Source of the DNA: Bdellovibrio sp.
GTDB lineage: Bacteria; Bdellovibrionota; Bdellovibrionia; Bdellovibrionales; Bdellovibrionaceae
Length of the DNA: 64,000 nt
Direction of reading: 5' to 3'
NCBI GenBank assembly: GCA_025359945.1
Contig: JANYDD010000077.1
Span: 1-64,000 of the forward strand
This document shows positions 26,875 through 36,282 of the stretch, piece by piece. The notes under the pieces were generated by a model, which worked only from the letters and a program-made list of their open reading frames with translations, did no database searches and was not told the origin of the DNA. Within the stretch, counting starts at the first letter, position 1. Each line of letters starts with the position of its first letter. The position numbers and the translations under genes were made by a program.

Positions 26875-27950
26875 ACGCCTTTACCATTTTCCTCTGGCAA
26901 AGGCGCTGTAGGAACCGCTGGCGGTGGAACTGCGGGGTCAATCGGTTCCTCCTCGGGAGGCGCGGCCACTCCGGTCATTTTCTTAAGAGCTTTCTGAATA
27001 AAATCTTGCCGTTGAGTCACATTCGCTAAATACCCATTTGTAGCGCAAATAGATTCGCCCTGTCCGGACACGACTGAATTCACTCCAACAATTTGAAGTC
27101 CTTCAGCAGTTGCCATAAAGCCCGGACCACCAGAATCACCAAAACAAAAACCTTTTGTCGTTGAAAATTGGGCTCCAAGAATCGCATTTAAAATTTCATT
27201 TTCAGCGAAGGTAGTGCCTGGCTCGATATCAACGAGTGGAAATTCAGCAAACCGAAGAAATTGCGGATTTGGATCTTTCTTTTCCGAAGGCCCAGCAATG
27301 GCTTTTCCATACCCCGCAACAAAGATCTTGTCTGCGCTGCTACCAACGTACTTTGTGTTCAACATTTTAAATGGAATCACTCCTTGAGGAGCAGGCGCGT
27401 CCATCTTAATTAAAGCCAAATCATGCGATATCGTCGCGGCTTTCAAATTGCCTTTTTCACTTTCTTTCCGGTTGGGATTCTCGGAACGTTTTTTAAATTT
27501 TTTGTATTCTGGATCTTCGGCGTATTCTTTGGCGTGAATCTTTACGACTGTATTCTTGGCGATATCGCACAATGGGTCGGTCGAGAATACAACTTCGGCG
27601 CCCTCGAAATCTTCAACACAATGAGCTGCAGTCAAAACAACATTGTCAGCAATTAAAGTGCCGGTACAACCAGATGTAAATTTTTTATCCTTATAGAAAT
27701 ATAAAGCAACTACTCCCCGAGCGATTCTGGAAGCACTGGAAAGTTTTTGTCCACCGATAATCGCTGGTCCGTCGACGCCGGCACCGCAATCTCTCTTCAA
27801 GGCTTTTTCTTTTGTGTCATCGGAATTATCGATCGGATCCCCAGCGACTTCTTCACTGCCACGATTGTCTTTCTTTTGGCAAGCCGCCAGAGACAGAACC
27901 AAGACTCCTATAGGAATAATCCCTGCTATTTTCAAAAATGATTTGTACAT
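26871..27950 (-). CDS. Trypsin-like serine protease, lipoprotein
   Basis: 359 residues. Lipobox L-A-A-C puts the lipid on Cys24. Peptidase S1 domain begins at I-I-G-G (about 64). Catalytic triad: His110 in L-T-A-A-H-C, Asp177 in H-D-L-A-L-I-K, Ser273 in G-D-S-G-G-P. Disulfide cysteines accompany the His and Ser loops. The 40-residue acidic linker before the domain may be a pro-segment, since I-I-G-G is the usual activation site. The tail is Pro-rich. Probably on the cell surface or in the periplasm. In a predator it would fit prey-protein breakdown, which is inference. Confidence 0.92.
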   Translation of the reverse strand: MYKSFLKIAGIIPIGVLVLSLAACQKKDNRGSEEVAGDPIDNSDDTKEKALKRDCGAGVDGPAIIGGQKLSSASRIARGVVALYFYKDKKFTSGCTGTLIADNVVLTAAHCVEDFEGAEVVFSTDPLCDIAKNTVVKIHAKEYAEDPEYKKFKKRSENPNRKESEKGNLKAATISHDLALIKMDAPAPQGVIPFKMLNTKYVGSSADKIFVAGYGKAIAGPSEKKDPNPQFLRFAEFPLVDIEPGTTFAENEILNAILGAQFSTTKGFCFGDSGGPGFMATAEGLQIVGVNSVVSGQGESICATNGYLANVTQRQDFIQKALKKMTGVAAPPEEEPIDPAVPPPAVPTAPLPEENGKGV

Positions 27951-28080
27951 GTCCCCCCCCGAGGCCAGTGGTTTGATTTTGCTAACTTGAAAAGCCTACC
28001 GACGGGTTTATTGGGGATTCAATTCAATTCTTGATTGATGCGACGAGTACTTGGCGATGATCTGAGCAAGTTCGCAAAAT

Positions 28081-28860
28081 TTATTTTTTCATTTTTCGAA
28101 TGCTCTGCTGAAGAGCCGTCTCCAAGACCCGAAGTTCTTTGGGCGTAGGTACCTGGTGTAATAACAATCTTTTTAGCACGGTATAAACGTTTATTTTTTT
28201 ACTGGTGATTCGAAAGCCCATGGTCTCAAGCCAAGTCTTTAAAGTTTGCTCTGGAAAAACCTGTCTGGTGTGGGTTTCAATCTCTGGAGCTTTGGCTGCA
28301 ACTTTGGCTTCAACATTGCCGGCAAAACGAAGATTCTGTGCGCCAGACCAAGCTTGGCGCAGATTGTACATCGCTAGCAGCGCGGCTTGGGCTAAATTAA
28401 GGCTAGAATTTTGTCCGTAGGTCGGAAGCTTAAGCGCATAGTGGGCTAACTCTAAATCCGAATTGGAAAGACCCCAGTCTTCCGGACCAAATATAAGATA
28501 CACCGGAACTTTTTGAGCTTTTGAATTCTCGCTTAAAAGCGGATGCTCTGTTTTCAACCAATTCAGAATTTCAACAACGTCCCAAGCGGGCCGCATCTTT
28601 CCGTCTTTGGCTGAAAAGGCCAGACGAATGCCGTCTGGTTCTTTCTTAAGGAACTGATCCCAGCCGGCGTGTTCGGTCCGATACTGAAGGGCATCTTGTC
28701 CACTGGCCGCCGTCTGTTGAGCGGCGTAAGTGATTTGGCACTTTTGATCGATCAGGATCAGCCGAGAAAATCCCATATTGTCCATCGCTCGGGAAGTGGC
28801 GCCCACATTGCTTTCGTAAATCGGTCGCACCAAAACAACGGCCACTTCAATTTCAATCAT
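28081..28860 (-). CDS. SPOUT-family tRNA/rRNA 2'-O-methyltransferase, TrmJ-like
   Basis: 259 residues. SpoU/TrmH fold: V-A-V-V-L-V-R-P near 5, E-S-N-V-G-A-T-S-R-A-M motif 1 near 18, L-I-F-G-P-E-D-W-G-L-S motif 2 near 122 and L-N-L-A-Q-A-A-L motif 3 near 153, followed by a C-terminal helical extension as in TrmJ (Cm/Um32 of tRNA). Gene overlaps the hydroxylase gene by four bases. TrmJ is the best family guess; target not proven. Confidence 0.85.
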   Translation of the reverse strand: MIEIEVAVVLVRPIYESNVGATSRAMDNMGFSRLILIDQKCQITYAAQQTAASGQDALQYRTEHAGWDQFLKKEPDGIRLAFSAKDGKMRPAWDVVEILNWLKTEHPLLSENSKAQKVPVYLIFGPEDWGLSNSDLELAHYALKLPTYGQNSSLNLAQAALLAMYNLRQAWSGAQNLRFAGNVEAKVAAKAPEIETHTRQVFPEQTLKTWLETMGFRITSKKINVYTVLKRLLLHQVPTPKELRVLETALQQSIRKMKK

Positions 28861-30563
28861 TGAGTTTCAAATGCAATTAAATCTAGACCATCTTGAATCA
28901 TCCCAGCGATTTGACTATTTTGGACTTGCAGGGATTTCAGGTGTTCAAAAATTTCGGTTTTCAAATACGAGACCGCGCCTTGCTTGTGAAGAACTTCAAA
29001 ACACTCTAAATAAAAAAGCCAATCCGATTCAAATTCACGACGGTGGTTTTCAAACAGGGGGTAAACCCTTGATTCTAATTGCGATGCCGACATTTTTGAG
29101 TCGCGTGCTTCGCGAATATTTTTGTAGGCCTCGTCGTTTCGTTTTTGTCTAGCGGTTAGATTTTTGGTCGGAACTAGGGCCGCGATAAAATCATCTGTGC
29201 GGCCCAATTTTTCGCGGTCGGCGGCCCCTGCAAAAACCGAAATGACTTTTTGACCAAAAGCTAAATCAAAAGGACCCCACGAGGGTTCAAATAAAACCTG
29301 ATCCTTATACGTTACCGTGGCGTCTTTCAAAGTCGCGATGAGAACTATCGAATTGCGCTGGATCGATTGAACAAAAACTCCCTGAACGCGCACTCCACTT
29401 TCATAATGCCAATCAACTGCGCTTCCATCGACCAGATCTTTTGCTTTAAAGTTTTCGATCGATCCTACCGGAACTCCGAAACCCTGGCTGTGGTGGGCGA
29501 TCCCCTGCCCCGAAAGCTCTTGATTCTGAAAAGAAATTTGCGTGGGACCTATCGTTTTTAAATAAACAATTTCATCATCGGTACCAGCGACAAGTATATC
29601 CGTCAAAACCCCCGACACTTGGAGGTGATTTTCAAACTCGAATGTGGTGACGGTTTCGGCTTGCTGCGCTTTTTTCAAAGATTCTAAACCACCGCGACGA
29701 TACGAAAGTAGTTCCGACAAATCATCCAATGTTTTTTCTAGATGCTTAAAATCCGGCGTCACAAAAAGTTGGGGTTGAGGCTCGGTGATGTCGTAAGAAT
29801 ATTTGATACAATCCACCGTCAGCCGAAGCTTTCGAACTTTTTTACTTAAACACCATTTCGATTCGCCAACGCTTGAAAGCAATCCCGCGCCAAAAATTTT
29901 TGGAGACTGCAGATCGCCAATCAAACCATATTCGGCAGTCCACCAATTCATTCGGGACAAAAGCGAAGCTTCACTGGTTTGGGTCAAACTTTTCACAATT
30001 TGATCCAGCTTTTGCTGGGCCTCAGAGATCATGTCGGGGCCAGAGTTCATGTCTTCTTTGATATCGGAAAGAATTCGTATGGCTTCGTAAAGTTTTAGAT
30101 CTTCTTTGCTGACAATCGCTTTGTTGGCGATGTGAGCGTACTTTTTTAAGTACGAAGCATATTCAGGATCTGCCAAAAGGGGCGCATGACCCGCGGCCTC
30201 GTGAACAATATCTGGTGCAGGGGTATAGCCCAAATGCTCTAAGGCTCGCATCCCCAAAGCAATTGGAAGCACGCTTAAAGACTGAAGTTCCATAAATGCG
30301 GCGGGTGGAATAAACCCTGATACGGGCAAAGCTCGCCATCCAAATTGGCGTAATTTTAAATCGATATCTGATATCTTGGGAATTCGATCGATGGTAATTC
30401 CCGTTTTTTCTAATCCCGAAAGGTAGGAATGATGCGCGTGTTCCGCTAGAAAGTGTCGCAGTTGTCGAAGCGCGAACCTCCAGGTGGCGTGTTCGACGTA
30501 CGTGTAGCTTTCGAAATTTTGCTCGACGATATATTTTTGAAGATGTGCCGGCAGTTGATTCAT
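28857..30563 (-). CDS. Aromatic amino acid hydroxylase, long form (probable phenylalanine 4-hydroxylase)
   Basis: 568 residues, twice the length of bacterial PhhA. The N-terminal 220 residues are the pterin-dependent hydroxylase core: iron ligands His121 and His126 in V-H-E-A-A-G-H-A-P-L-L, and Glu211 in W-W-T-A-E-Y-G-L-I-G. The remaining 340 residues have no motif I can name: strand-rich in the middle, helical at the end. With hpd and hmgA 5 kb away this would feed Phe into tyrosine degradation. It sits one base after hldD and overlaps the TrmJ-like gene. Confidence 0.85.
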   Translation of the reverse strand: MNQLPAHLQKYIVEQNFESYTYVEHATWRFALRQLRHFLAEHAHHSYLSGLEKTGITIDRIPKISDIDLKLRQFGWRALPVSGFIPPAAFMELQSLSVLPIALGMRALEHLGYTPAPDIVHEAAGHAPLLADPEYASYLKKYAHIANKAIVSKEDLKLYEAIRILSDIKEDMNSGPDMISEAQQKLDQIVKSLTQTSEASLLSRMNWWTAEYGLIGDLQSPKIFGAGLLSSVGESKWCLSKKVRKLRLTVDCIKYSYDITEPQPQLFVTPDFKHLEKTLDDLSELLSYRRGGLESLKKAQQAETVTTFEFENHLQVSGVLTDILVAGTDDEIVYLKTIGPTQISFQNQELSGQGIAHHSQGFGVPVGSIENFKAKDLVDGSAVDWHYESGVRVQGVFVQSIQRNSIVLIATLKDATVTYKDQVLFEPSWGPFDLAFGQKVISVFAGAADREKLGRTDDFIAALVPTKNLTARQKRNDEAYKNIREARDSKMSASQLESRVYPLFENHRREFESDWLFYLECFEVLHKQGAVSYLKTEIFEHLKSLQVQNSQIAGMIQDGLDLIAFETQ

Positions 30564-30564
30564 T

Positions 30565-31545
30565 TTAAATCGCCCTTTCCCCTGGTATTAGGTAATTGAC
30601 TATATAATCTTCAATTCCCTTTTCAAGTGTGTATTCGGGTGCCGACATTTTTTGCCCGTACCACTTGGCCATTTTGGCTTCGGTCCAATATTGATATTGG
30701 CCGCGTAAATTTTCGGGCATCTCGATGTACTCAATCGCCGGGGGCAAACCAAGGCTTTTGAAAACGCTTTTGGCCAAATCATTCCAGCTACGAGATTTCC
30801 CCGTACCCATGTTGTAAATTCCTGACTGAGGTTTTTTCTTCATCAATTCAACCATCCACCGGGTGACATCTTTGACATAAATAAAATCGCGAGTGGATTC
30901 GCCGTCAGCAAATTGGGGGTGGTAGGACTTAAATAAAGAGATTTTTTTTTGATCGCGGATTTGAAAGTAAGACTTATAGATCAGACTTGCCATAGATTCT
31001 TTGTGATATTCATTGGGGCCGTAGACGTTAAAAAACCGCAGATTATACCAATGCGCAGGAACGATAAGTCGTTGTTGAAGACACCATCGATCAAATAAAA
31101 CCTTGGATTCGCCGTAAAGATTTAAAGGCTTTAGTTGTGTCGGATCCAAGGTGTCGCTATATCCAAACTCTCCGGACCCGTAGGTCGCAGCACTGCTGGC
31201 TGAAATAAGATCACATTGATTTTTACCGCACCACTCGAAAAGATTTTTGGAATAGAAATAGTTATTTTCTTCTAGCCGTTTCCAGTTTCTCTCGGTCGTA
31301 GTCGAAATCGCGCCCATATGGAAAATCCAGTCAATTTTTTCGGATTGGGTTTCTGCGTTTTCCCTTAAAAAATCAAAAAGCTGATTTGCAAATAGAAATT
31401 TCTTATACTTTTTACTACTCAAATAGGGGTGACGTTTTTCGTCGTGGTGAGAGTCCACTAAAATCAGATTGTCTAAACCTTGGTCATTCAGGGCGCGGAC
31501 CAAAGCGCTGCCGATAAACCCAGTGGCTCCAGTGACAATGATCAT
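30565..31545 (-). CDS. hldD: ADP-glyceromanno-heptose 6-epimerase
   Basis: 326 residues, extended SDR fold. Makes ADP-L-glycero-D-manno-heptose for the LPS inner core. Rossmann motif T-G-A-T-G-F-I-G at 5-12; catalytic Y-G-E-S-K near 145; S-S-A-A-T-Y-G, R-F-F-N-V-Y-G-P-N-E-Y and F-I-Y-V-K-D near 220 are HldD-like. I chose the ATG with AAGGAG 6 bases upstream over a start 24 codons further out. Presence implies a heptose-containing LPS. Confidence 0.92.
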   Translation of the reverse strand: MIIVTGATGFIGSALVRALNDQGLDNLILVDSHHDEKRHPYLSSKKYKKFLFANQLFDFLRENAETQSEKIDWIFHMGAISTTTERNWKRLEENNYFYSKNLFEWCGKNQCDLISASSAATYGSGEFGYSDTLDPTQLKPLNLYGESKVLFDRWCLQQRLIVPAHWYNLRFFNVYGPNEYHKESMASLIYKSYFQIRDQKKISLFKSYHPQFADGESTRDFIYVKDVTRWMVELMKKKPQSGIYNMGTGKSRSWNDLAKSVFKSLGLPPAIEYIEMPENLRGQYQYWTEAKMAKWYGQKMSAPEYTLEKGIEDYIVNYLIPGERAI

Positions 31546-31698
31546 GAATTCTCCTTTTAGAAATCGCAAGTAACGAACCAAATATTGGTCCTTTGACTTA
31601 AAAATGTCACCGACCAATCATTTGACGATCAAAAAAAATAGCGGCGAAATTCAAGAAACTACTCTGCGCAGCAGGCCCGATGCATTATACTAAGGCCC

Positions 31699-33267
31699 AT
31701 GAAAAAAGCGCTGCTGTTATCAACACTATTATTGATTTTGAATTGGGTGATCAGTCCCCACGATCCGCTGTTCTTGGATCAGACTCACCCATCTAAGTCT
31801 TTAGACGCTTACTGGTCCGAAACGCAGTTAGGCACTACCGAACTTGAATCTTTGCTTTCGGATGATTCCTGCCAGAATGAAAAAAAATCGTTTCTTTCTT
31901 GCGTGAACGCCGCCAATCAAATGGCAGACCGATTTTCGATGATCTTGGATTCTGATTTCAATTTGCGAAAAATGGCGGATCCCAAAGAGAAAACCTTGAC
32001 TGAAAAAGAGATCCTGTTGAATTGGGGAAAAGCTTATGATCGCGGCGTTACCTCGCCAAGGTTTGCTTTCTCGTTGGTGTTTCACGAGCTCTTAGGTCTA
32101 GAAAAAAATCCAGCGCGCCGACCTGGTCTGGTGGCTGCTGGTATCAACGGATTTTTTTCCGTCTACCGAGATCCGCACACCTATATCATCCCGGTTCAGT
32201 ATTATGAAAATGTTTTGGCTAAAAATGAATTTCAAAATAATCATACGGGATTTTTGCTGCGCAAGCATAAAAACGAAATCTATATTAGAAAAGTATTCGA
32301 GAATTCGCCAGCTTCAGAAGCAGGCCTGATGCGCGGCGATCGACTGGTAAGGATTAATCAAAGCTTTGTTCAAGGGATGGCTTACGAAACGCTTCTGGAA
32401 TTCTTCCGCCAGGCTTCGCCTCAGTCGGTGCACCTTGAAGTCGAACGAAAGTGGGCTTCAAAACCCGAGCATCTGACAATCAAGCTGATTCCAGCGGAAA
32501 AAAATTATCCTAACGTCACCGCCGAAATGTTAAGCTCTGCGTTCACGGGGCTTGTCACGGTTCATAAGTTTTCCAAAAATACTTGTTCGGCAGTAAAAAC
32601 CCAACTGATCCAGTTAAAAGAGCAAGGACTAAAGAACTTGGTTTTAGATTTGCGCGACAACCCCGGTGGTCAGGTCGACGAGGCCGCGTGCTTGATTGGT
32701 CTTTTTGTAAAACAAGGGACACTGCTCTTTGAAATGGTGCCAAAAGATCATAAGTCGGGTTCACGGGAAAAATACACATCCACAGAAAGTCCACTTTTCC
32801 AGGGCCGAATCGCGGTTTTAATCAACAGTGGTTCGGCTTCGGCCGCAGAAATTGTGGCAGGATCATTAAAAGATCTGAACCGGGCGATACTGGTGGGCGA
32901 GAAAACTTTTGGCAAAGGTAGCTTTCAAGATGGTCGCATGTGGGGGCAGTCTTCTCAGATCGCGCTTTTTGAATCTTCGGGACTTTATTATTTTCCATCA
33001 GGCTGGACGCCTCAGTTAGTGGGGATCGAACCCGATATCAAAGTGGCGTCGCAAGGTTTCGAGGTCCAACGCGAAGATGAACTTTATTTTAATCCACTTT
33101 TACCTTTTAGTAATAAGCAGCCCGAAACTGTTTTAACTTTGCGCACCGATGAAGATATGTGCCAGGGCCAAGAATTAGATCCATCGAAAGACAGCGACTT
33201 GCAGTTTATGCAGGCGCAGAAATTTTTAAACTGTTCGCTTTCGCATCAGCCCGTGGGACAAAATTAG
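31699..33267 (+). CDS. S41-family C-terminal processing peptidase with PDZ domain
   Basis: 522 residues with an N-terminal signal peptide (L-L-L-S-T-L-L-L-I-L-N-W). A PDZ domain (G-F-L-L-R-K...A-G-L-M-R-G-D-R-L-V) covers about 175-255. The S41 catalytic core has L-R-D-N-P-G-G near 317, catalytic Ser in N-S-G-S-A-S-A-A-E near 377 and Lys in G-E-K-T-F-G-K-G-S near 402. Periplasmic tail-specific protease (Prc/CtpA type). A TATACT box lies about 11 bases before the ATG, without a matching -35. The divergent hldD promoter shares the 150-bp gap. Confidence 0.92.
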   Translation: MKKALLLSTLLLILNWVISPHDPLFLDQTHPSKSLDAYWSETQLGTTELESLLSDDSCQNEKKSFLSCVNAANQMADRFSMILDSDFNLRKMADPKEKTLTEKEILLNWGKAYDRGVTSPRFAFSLVFHELLGLEKNPARRPGLVAAGINGFFSVYRDPHTYIIPVQYYENVLAKNEFQNNHTGFLLRKHKNEIYIRKVFENSPASEAGLMRGDRLVRINQSFVQGMAYETLLEFFRQASPQSVHLEVERKWASKPEHLTIKLIPAEKNYPNVTAEMLSSAFTGLVTVHKFSKNTCSAVKTQLIQLKEQGLKNLVLDLRDNPGGQVDEAACLIGLFVKQGTLLFEMVPKDHKSGSREKYTSTESPLFQGRIAVLINSGSASAAEIVAGSLKDLNRAILVGEKTFGKGSFQDGRMWGQSSQIALFESSGLYYFPSGWTPQLVGIEPDIKVASQGFEVQREDELYFNPLLPFSNKQPETVLTLRTDEDMCQGQELDPSKDSDLQFMQAQKFLNCSLSHQPVGQN

Positions 33268-33269
33268 GC

Positions 33270-35102
33270 TTACAAGTCCTCATCGTGAGTTTTTAAACGT
33301 CCTAACATTTTCTCGAAAATATTCGGATCATAAATCATTTTTGGTTTAAATTTGCGACTTCGATAGGTGTCGACTTCGGGTAAATTTAAATACTGATCGA
33401 TAAACTGATCCATAAGTTTTTGCAGACTTGAGGGTGCTTTTTTGTAGTTACTGATCAGATCGGCCACCACATGAATAAGCGCATTTCCGGTTAATCTTTG
33501 GCCATTAATTCTTTGAAGACGCTCTAACTGCTGGCCAAGTTGGTGGGCGCTTTTCCCACTACAAAGTTTTAAGACCTGCGCAAAGGATTGCATCAAATCC
33601 TGCATAGGTTTTTTAAATTTGGATTTAAAATTTCGGTCCTTAGTTGTCGCAAAACTGGATCTCATCGCCAAATAGATTTCCTGGGGCGATAGCGATTGAT
33701 TTTTAATTTGGTTCTGAAGCAAAAAGATAAAACCCTTCTGCATTGAAAAAAGGGCCGGGCGATTTAGTCCGTCCGAAACTTTTTTTGGCCCTGCTGAAAT
33801 TTTTTTCTTTTCTAGTGTGTCGTAGGCTCTAAAAAACTTTTGAAAAATTTGCGGGTCTTTAAGAATTAAAGCTCTTTCCCCTGCAGAAAAACCTAACCGA
33901 TAGAGAAGAGTCTCTTGATAAGATTTTTTAAATTCCTGGTTAAACAACCTCACCGCCAGATGATTTCGAAAAGCCAAGATCGGTTTTTTGGGGCGATTGG
34001 GGTGATTTAACTGGTCGACCACCTGGCAAAAAACTTTGATCATCTCTAAGGCTTTTGTTTTTTGCTCGTTCAGGTTAGTTGAATATCTTTCGACATCATC
34101 ATAGCGATACTGATCATGCCTAATCCCAAATTGTCTGACGCTTCCGTAATCTATAATAGCTGCATCCGCTAAAATATTATCGCCGTCCCAGTCCATCCAG
34201 GCAAAAATATAGTTTGCTTCTAGCTGAGCACTAAATCTTCCAAAGCGTTCGGCTGTTTTTAACAGCCATGTTTGCAGATCTGCAGATGCCGGTAGGATTT
34301 CATTTTGAACTTGCTGGCCCATAAAATAGTCGACAGCTTTTTTTAATTCGGTTTTGCGATTTTGTTTTAGCCAAAGAAAAAGATGTGCCGGGCGAATTAA
34401 ACTTGGCGCGGCTCGAACTCCGATCCCGACGCCTCCGCCTAAATCAATCACACAAAGAACTCGTTCGGTGGCAATATTTTGTAGATGAAAAATTTCAGAC
34501 ATCAGGGCCGCACCCAAAAGCTCGTCCATCTCGGCCTGACCGCAACCATAGCCAAACTCTACAGAGCCCGTCTTCAGGGGCTTTTTCGCTTCGACAGCGC
34601 CCGGAGCTAAACACGTTACGCCAGTGCCCCTGGAACTAACGTCCCAAGTTTTATTTTTAAATTCTATTTGTCCATTCCAAATTCCTCGACCGTCCCCAGA
34701 AGTTTTTCCAACGCGACTTTGGTGCTGCAACTGCAAATAGCGAGTGGCCATAAATTTATTTTTTTTAAGCAATTCGTCGGAAGTATTTTTTTTCGCATGC
34801 GACAGATCGTATTCGTTGACAATCTGCAAGCTAAAAGTCCCGATCAATTTTTCTTTAAGGGACTCGGTCATTATGTGCGGATGAGATTCAGGAAGCAGCC
34901 CCATTTCCTGTGCCAAAGAAAAATTAAAATAAAGAACTTCGCCCGTGGGGATCACCCGAACCGAGTAATCAACGTAACCATCGGGCAACAAGGCCTTTAA
35001 CGGATGACTTCCGTCCAGCAGATCAAACTTAGAATAAGTTGAACCCTGCGAGGGCTGATCTAAACGAATTTGTGGTTTTGCACGAAGGCGTATCCTTCCC
35101 AT
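33270..35102 (-). CDS. Divergent SelO (YdiU)-family protein
   Basis: 610 residues, cytoplasmic. SelO is a pseudokinase-fold protein AMPylase. Recognisable parts: R-V-I-P-T-G-E-V-L-Y-F-N near 47; G-D-G-R-G-I-W-N-G-Q-I near 136 followed by W-D-V-S-S-R-G-T-G-V-T; and W-D-G-D-N-I-L-A-D-A-A-I-I-D-Y-G-S near 310, matching the metal-binding N and D-Y-G of the family, then Y-R-Y-D-D-V-E-R-Y-S. The second G-D-G-R-A-V-L-R-S-S block of classical SelO is replaced by A-P-G-A-V-E-A-K-K, and the C-terminal half is unlike E. coli YdiU. Family membership is likely; activity is uncertain. Convergent with the S41 gene. Confidence 0.7.
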   Translation of the reverse strand: MGRIRLRAKPQIRLDQPSQGSTYSKFDLLDGSHPLKALLPDGYVDYSVRVIPTGEVLYFNFSLAQEMGLLPESHPHIMTESLKEKLIGTFSLQIVNEYDLSHAKKNTSDELLKKNKFMATRYLQLQHQSRVGKTSGDGRGIWNGQIEFKNKTWDVSSRGTGVTCLAPGAVEAKKPLKTGSVEFGYGCGQAEMDELLGAALMSEIFHLQNIATERVLCVIDLGGGVGIGVRAAPSLIRPAHLFLWLKQNRKTELKKAVDYFMGQQVQNEILPASADLQTWLLKTAERFGRFSAQLEANYIFAWMDWDGDNILADAAIIDYGSVRQFGIRHDQYRYDDVERYSTNLNEQKTKALEMIKVFCQVVDQLNHPNRPKKPILAFRNHLAVRLFNQEFKKSYQETLLYRLGFSAGERALILKDPQIFQKFFRAYDTLEKKKISAGPKKVSDGLNRPALFSMQKGFIFLLQNQIKNQSLSPQEIYLAMRSSFATTKDRNFKSKFKKPMQDLMQSFAQVLKLCSGKSAHQLGQQLERLQRINGQRLTGNALIHVVADLISNYKKAPSSLQKLMDQFIDQYLNLPEVDTYRSRKFKPKMIYDPNIFEKMLGRLKTHDEDL

Positions 35103-35602
35103 AGATCATCACATCGGAAGGACCAGGATTTAGCTTAAATCTAGGCTGTCTTGTTTTGAGACCAATTGATTATTTTGCTGATCGACTTCCAGGTCTGCCG
35201 CTAGCTGGGGCAGTTGTTGACAGAGGTCCCGGTGTGAAATCGTCACTGTCAATAAGTTCTGAATTCACCGCTGGCAAGTTTCCGCTTGCGGCTAACTTTG
35301 CCGAGACCGCAGTGGCCAAAATGGTGACTACGGCGGAAGATTTCGCTGTAGGTTTTTTCGCGGCAGCTTTCAAAAACCGATGATATTCTTTCATAAGTTC
35401 GGAAGCATCCCAATTTAGCGCTTTAAGCGCGTTGGGATGACCAGTGAACCGTGACAAAAACTGATTGATGTCATTTGCAATCTTTGGGGTCAGTCCCGAC
35501 ACCTTTTTGGCATCGTCTGTTAGGGCCATCTTATTTTCAGTCACCTTAAGTACAATTTTTCCGGATTTCCCTGGCTCGAAGAACTCAATTTCCGTCGGAG
35601 AC

Positions 35603-35611
35603 GCTGCTGAC
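35603..35611. repeat. Target-site duplication, copy 1
   Basis: GCTGCTGAC, identical to the copy on the other side of the 105-bp element. The bases next to the two copies differ, so the duplication is exactly 9 bp. Confidence 0.85.
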
Positions 35612-35716
35612 CTTACGTATGCACATGACGCCACCTACCTGTCGTGTTGGACTGGAGCGCATTCAAGTCGACAATATTCGACAAGGCGAATTTGCTGGCG
35701 TCATGTGCATAGGTAG
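35612..35716. mobile_element. 105-bp non-autonomous element (MITE-like) with terminal inverted repeats
   Basis: The ends are imperfect inverted repeats of about 21 bp (CTTACGTATG at one end, CTACCTATG read inward from the other), containing perfect 16-bp arms at 35618-35633 and 35696-35711 (TATGCACATGACGCCA and its complement). It is flanked on both sides by the 9-bp direct repeat GCTGCTGAC. The interior (62 bp) has a GTCGA/TCGAC palindrome and no meaningful ORF. Size, terminal repeats and target duplication define a MITE or deletion derivative of an insertion sequence. 9-bp duplications are made by IS1-, IS4/IS10- and some IS5-family transposases; no transposase or second copy was noticed in this window. 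Confidence 0.85.
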
Positions 35717-35725
35717 GCTGCTGAC
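35717..35725. repeat. Target-site duplication, copy 2
   Basis: GCTGCTGAC, second copy. Collapsing the two copies into one restores the reading frame of the interrupted gene. Confidence 0.85.
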
Positions 35726-36282
35726 GCTAAGCTTGGGACTTCGATTTTTAAGAACTGAGTCACTTCTTCGGCGACTTCAACCGTGGTTCTATTTTTTGCA
35801 GGAATCAAAAGTTTTCGACGGCAATTTTCTAATAAGCGTTCGATAGCAATTTTCATTTGCAGTGAAATTTCGGAATTCTCGCGAGCTTTTTCTAACATGG
35901 TCATCAGGGGCTTTAAATCACTGACCGGAAATGATTTGGCTGTACTTAATTTTTGAAAAGGCAGCTGGTGTTTTGCCCGGTCGCCGGCTGAATTTTTTTG
36001 AAATAATTTGAAAGCGTGGGGATGAGATTCTCGAAGACGGATCAGTTCAGAATCAATTTTTTCTAACAGTTCTCTTTGCGTGGACGTTGACGACGGCTGG
36101 CGCGAATTTTCGAGTTCTTGAAACGGGGAAATTATTTTTCCCTCGGATCGGTCTTCGGCCATGGTGGTCAAAGCCAAGCCCATCAACGAAACAACAATTG
36201 CCAAAGAATTTGAAAACACAGGAACCTCCGGTGATTTGCTGATCGCTTCACTGAATTAAAGATTCAAGATTTAAGCCATGCC

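Larger units (their letters stand above)
35170..36219 (-). pseudogene. Exported protein gene of unknown function, split by a 105-bp insertion
   Basis: The upstream piece (172 codons) starts with a signal peptide (L-A-I-V-V-S-L-M-G-L-A-L-T-T-M-A) and a helical charged region, then runs into the element and stops within its terminal repeat (A-A-Y-L-C-T). The downstream piece resumes as A-S-P-T-E-I-E-F-F-E-P-G in the same frame. Removing the element and one copy of the 9-bp duplication joins L-A-S-A-A to S-P-T-E-I-E without any other change, giving one protein of about 311 residues. So the gene was intact until recently. A truncated N-terminal product could still be made. No family recognised; next to two other genes for exported or membrane proteins of unknown function. 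Confidence 0.85.

Noticed and set aside
26871-27950. The two trypsin-like proteases (27 kb and 47 kb) as recent duplicates
   Set aside because: They share only the triad motifs; spacing between catalytic residues and the N-terminal export signals differ.
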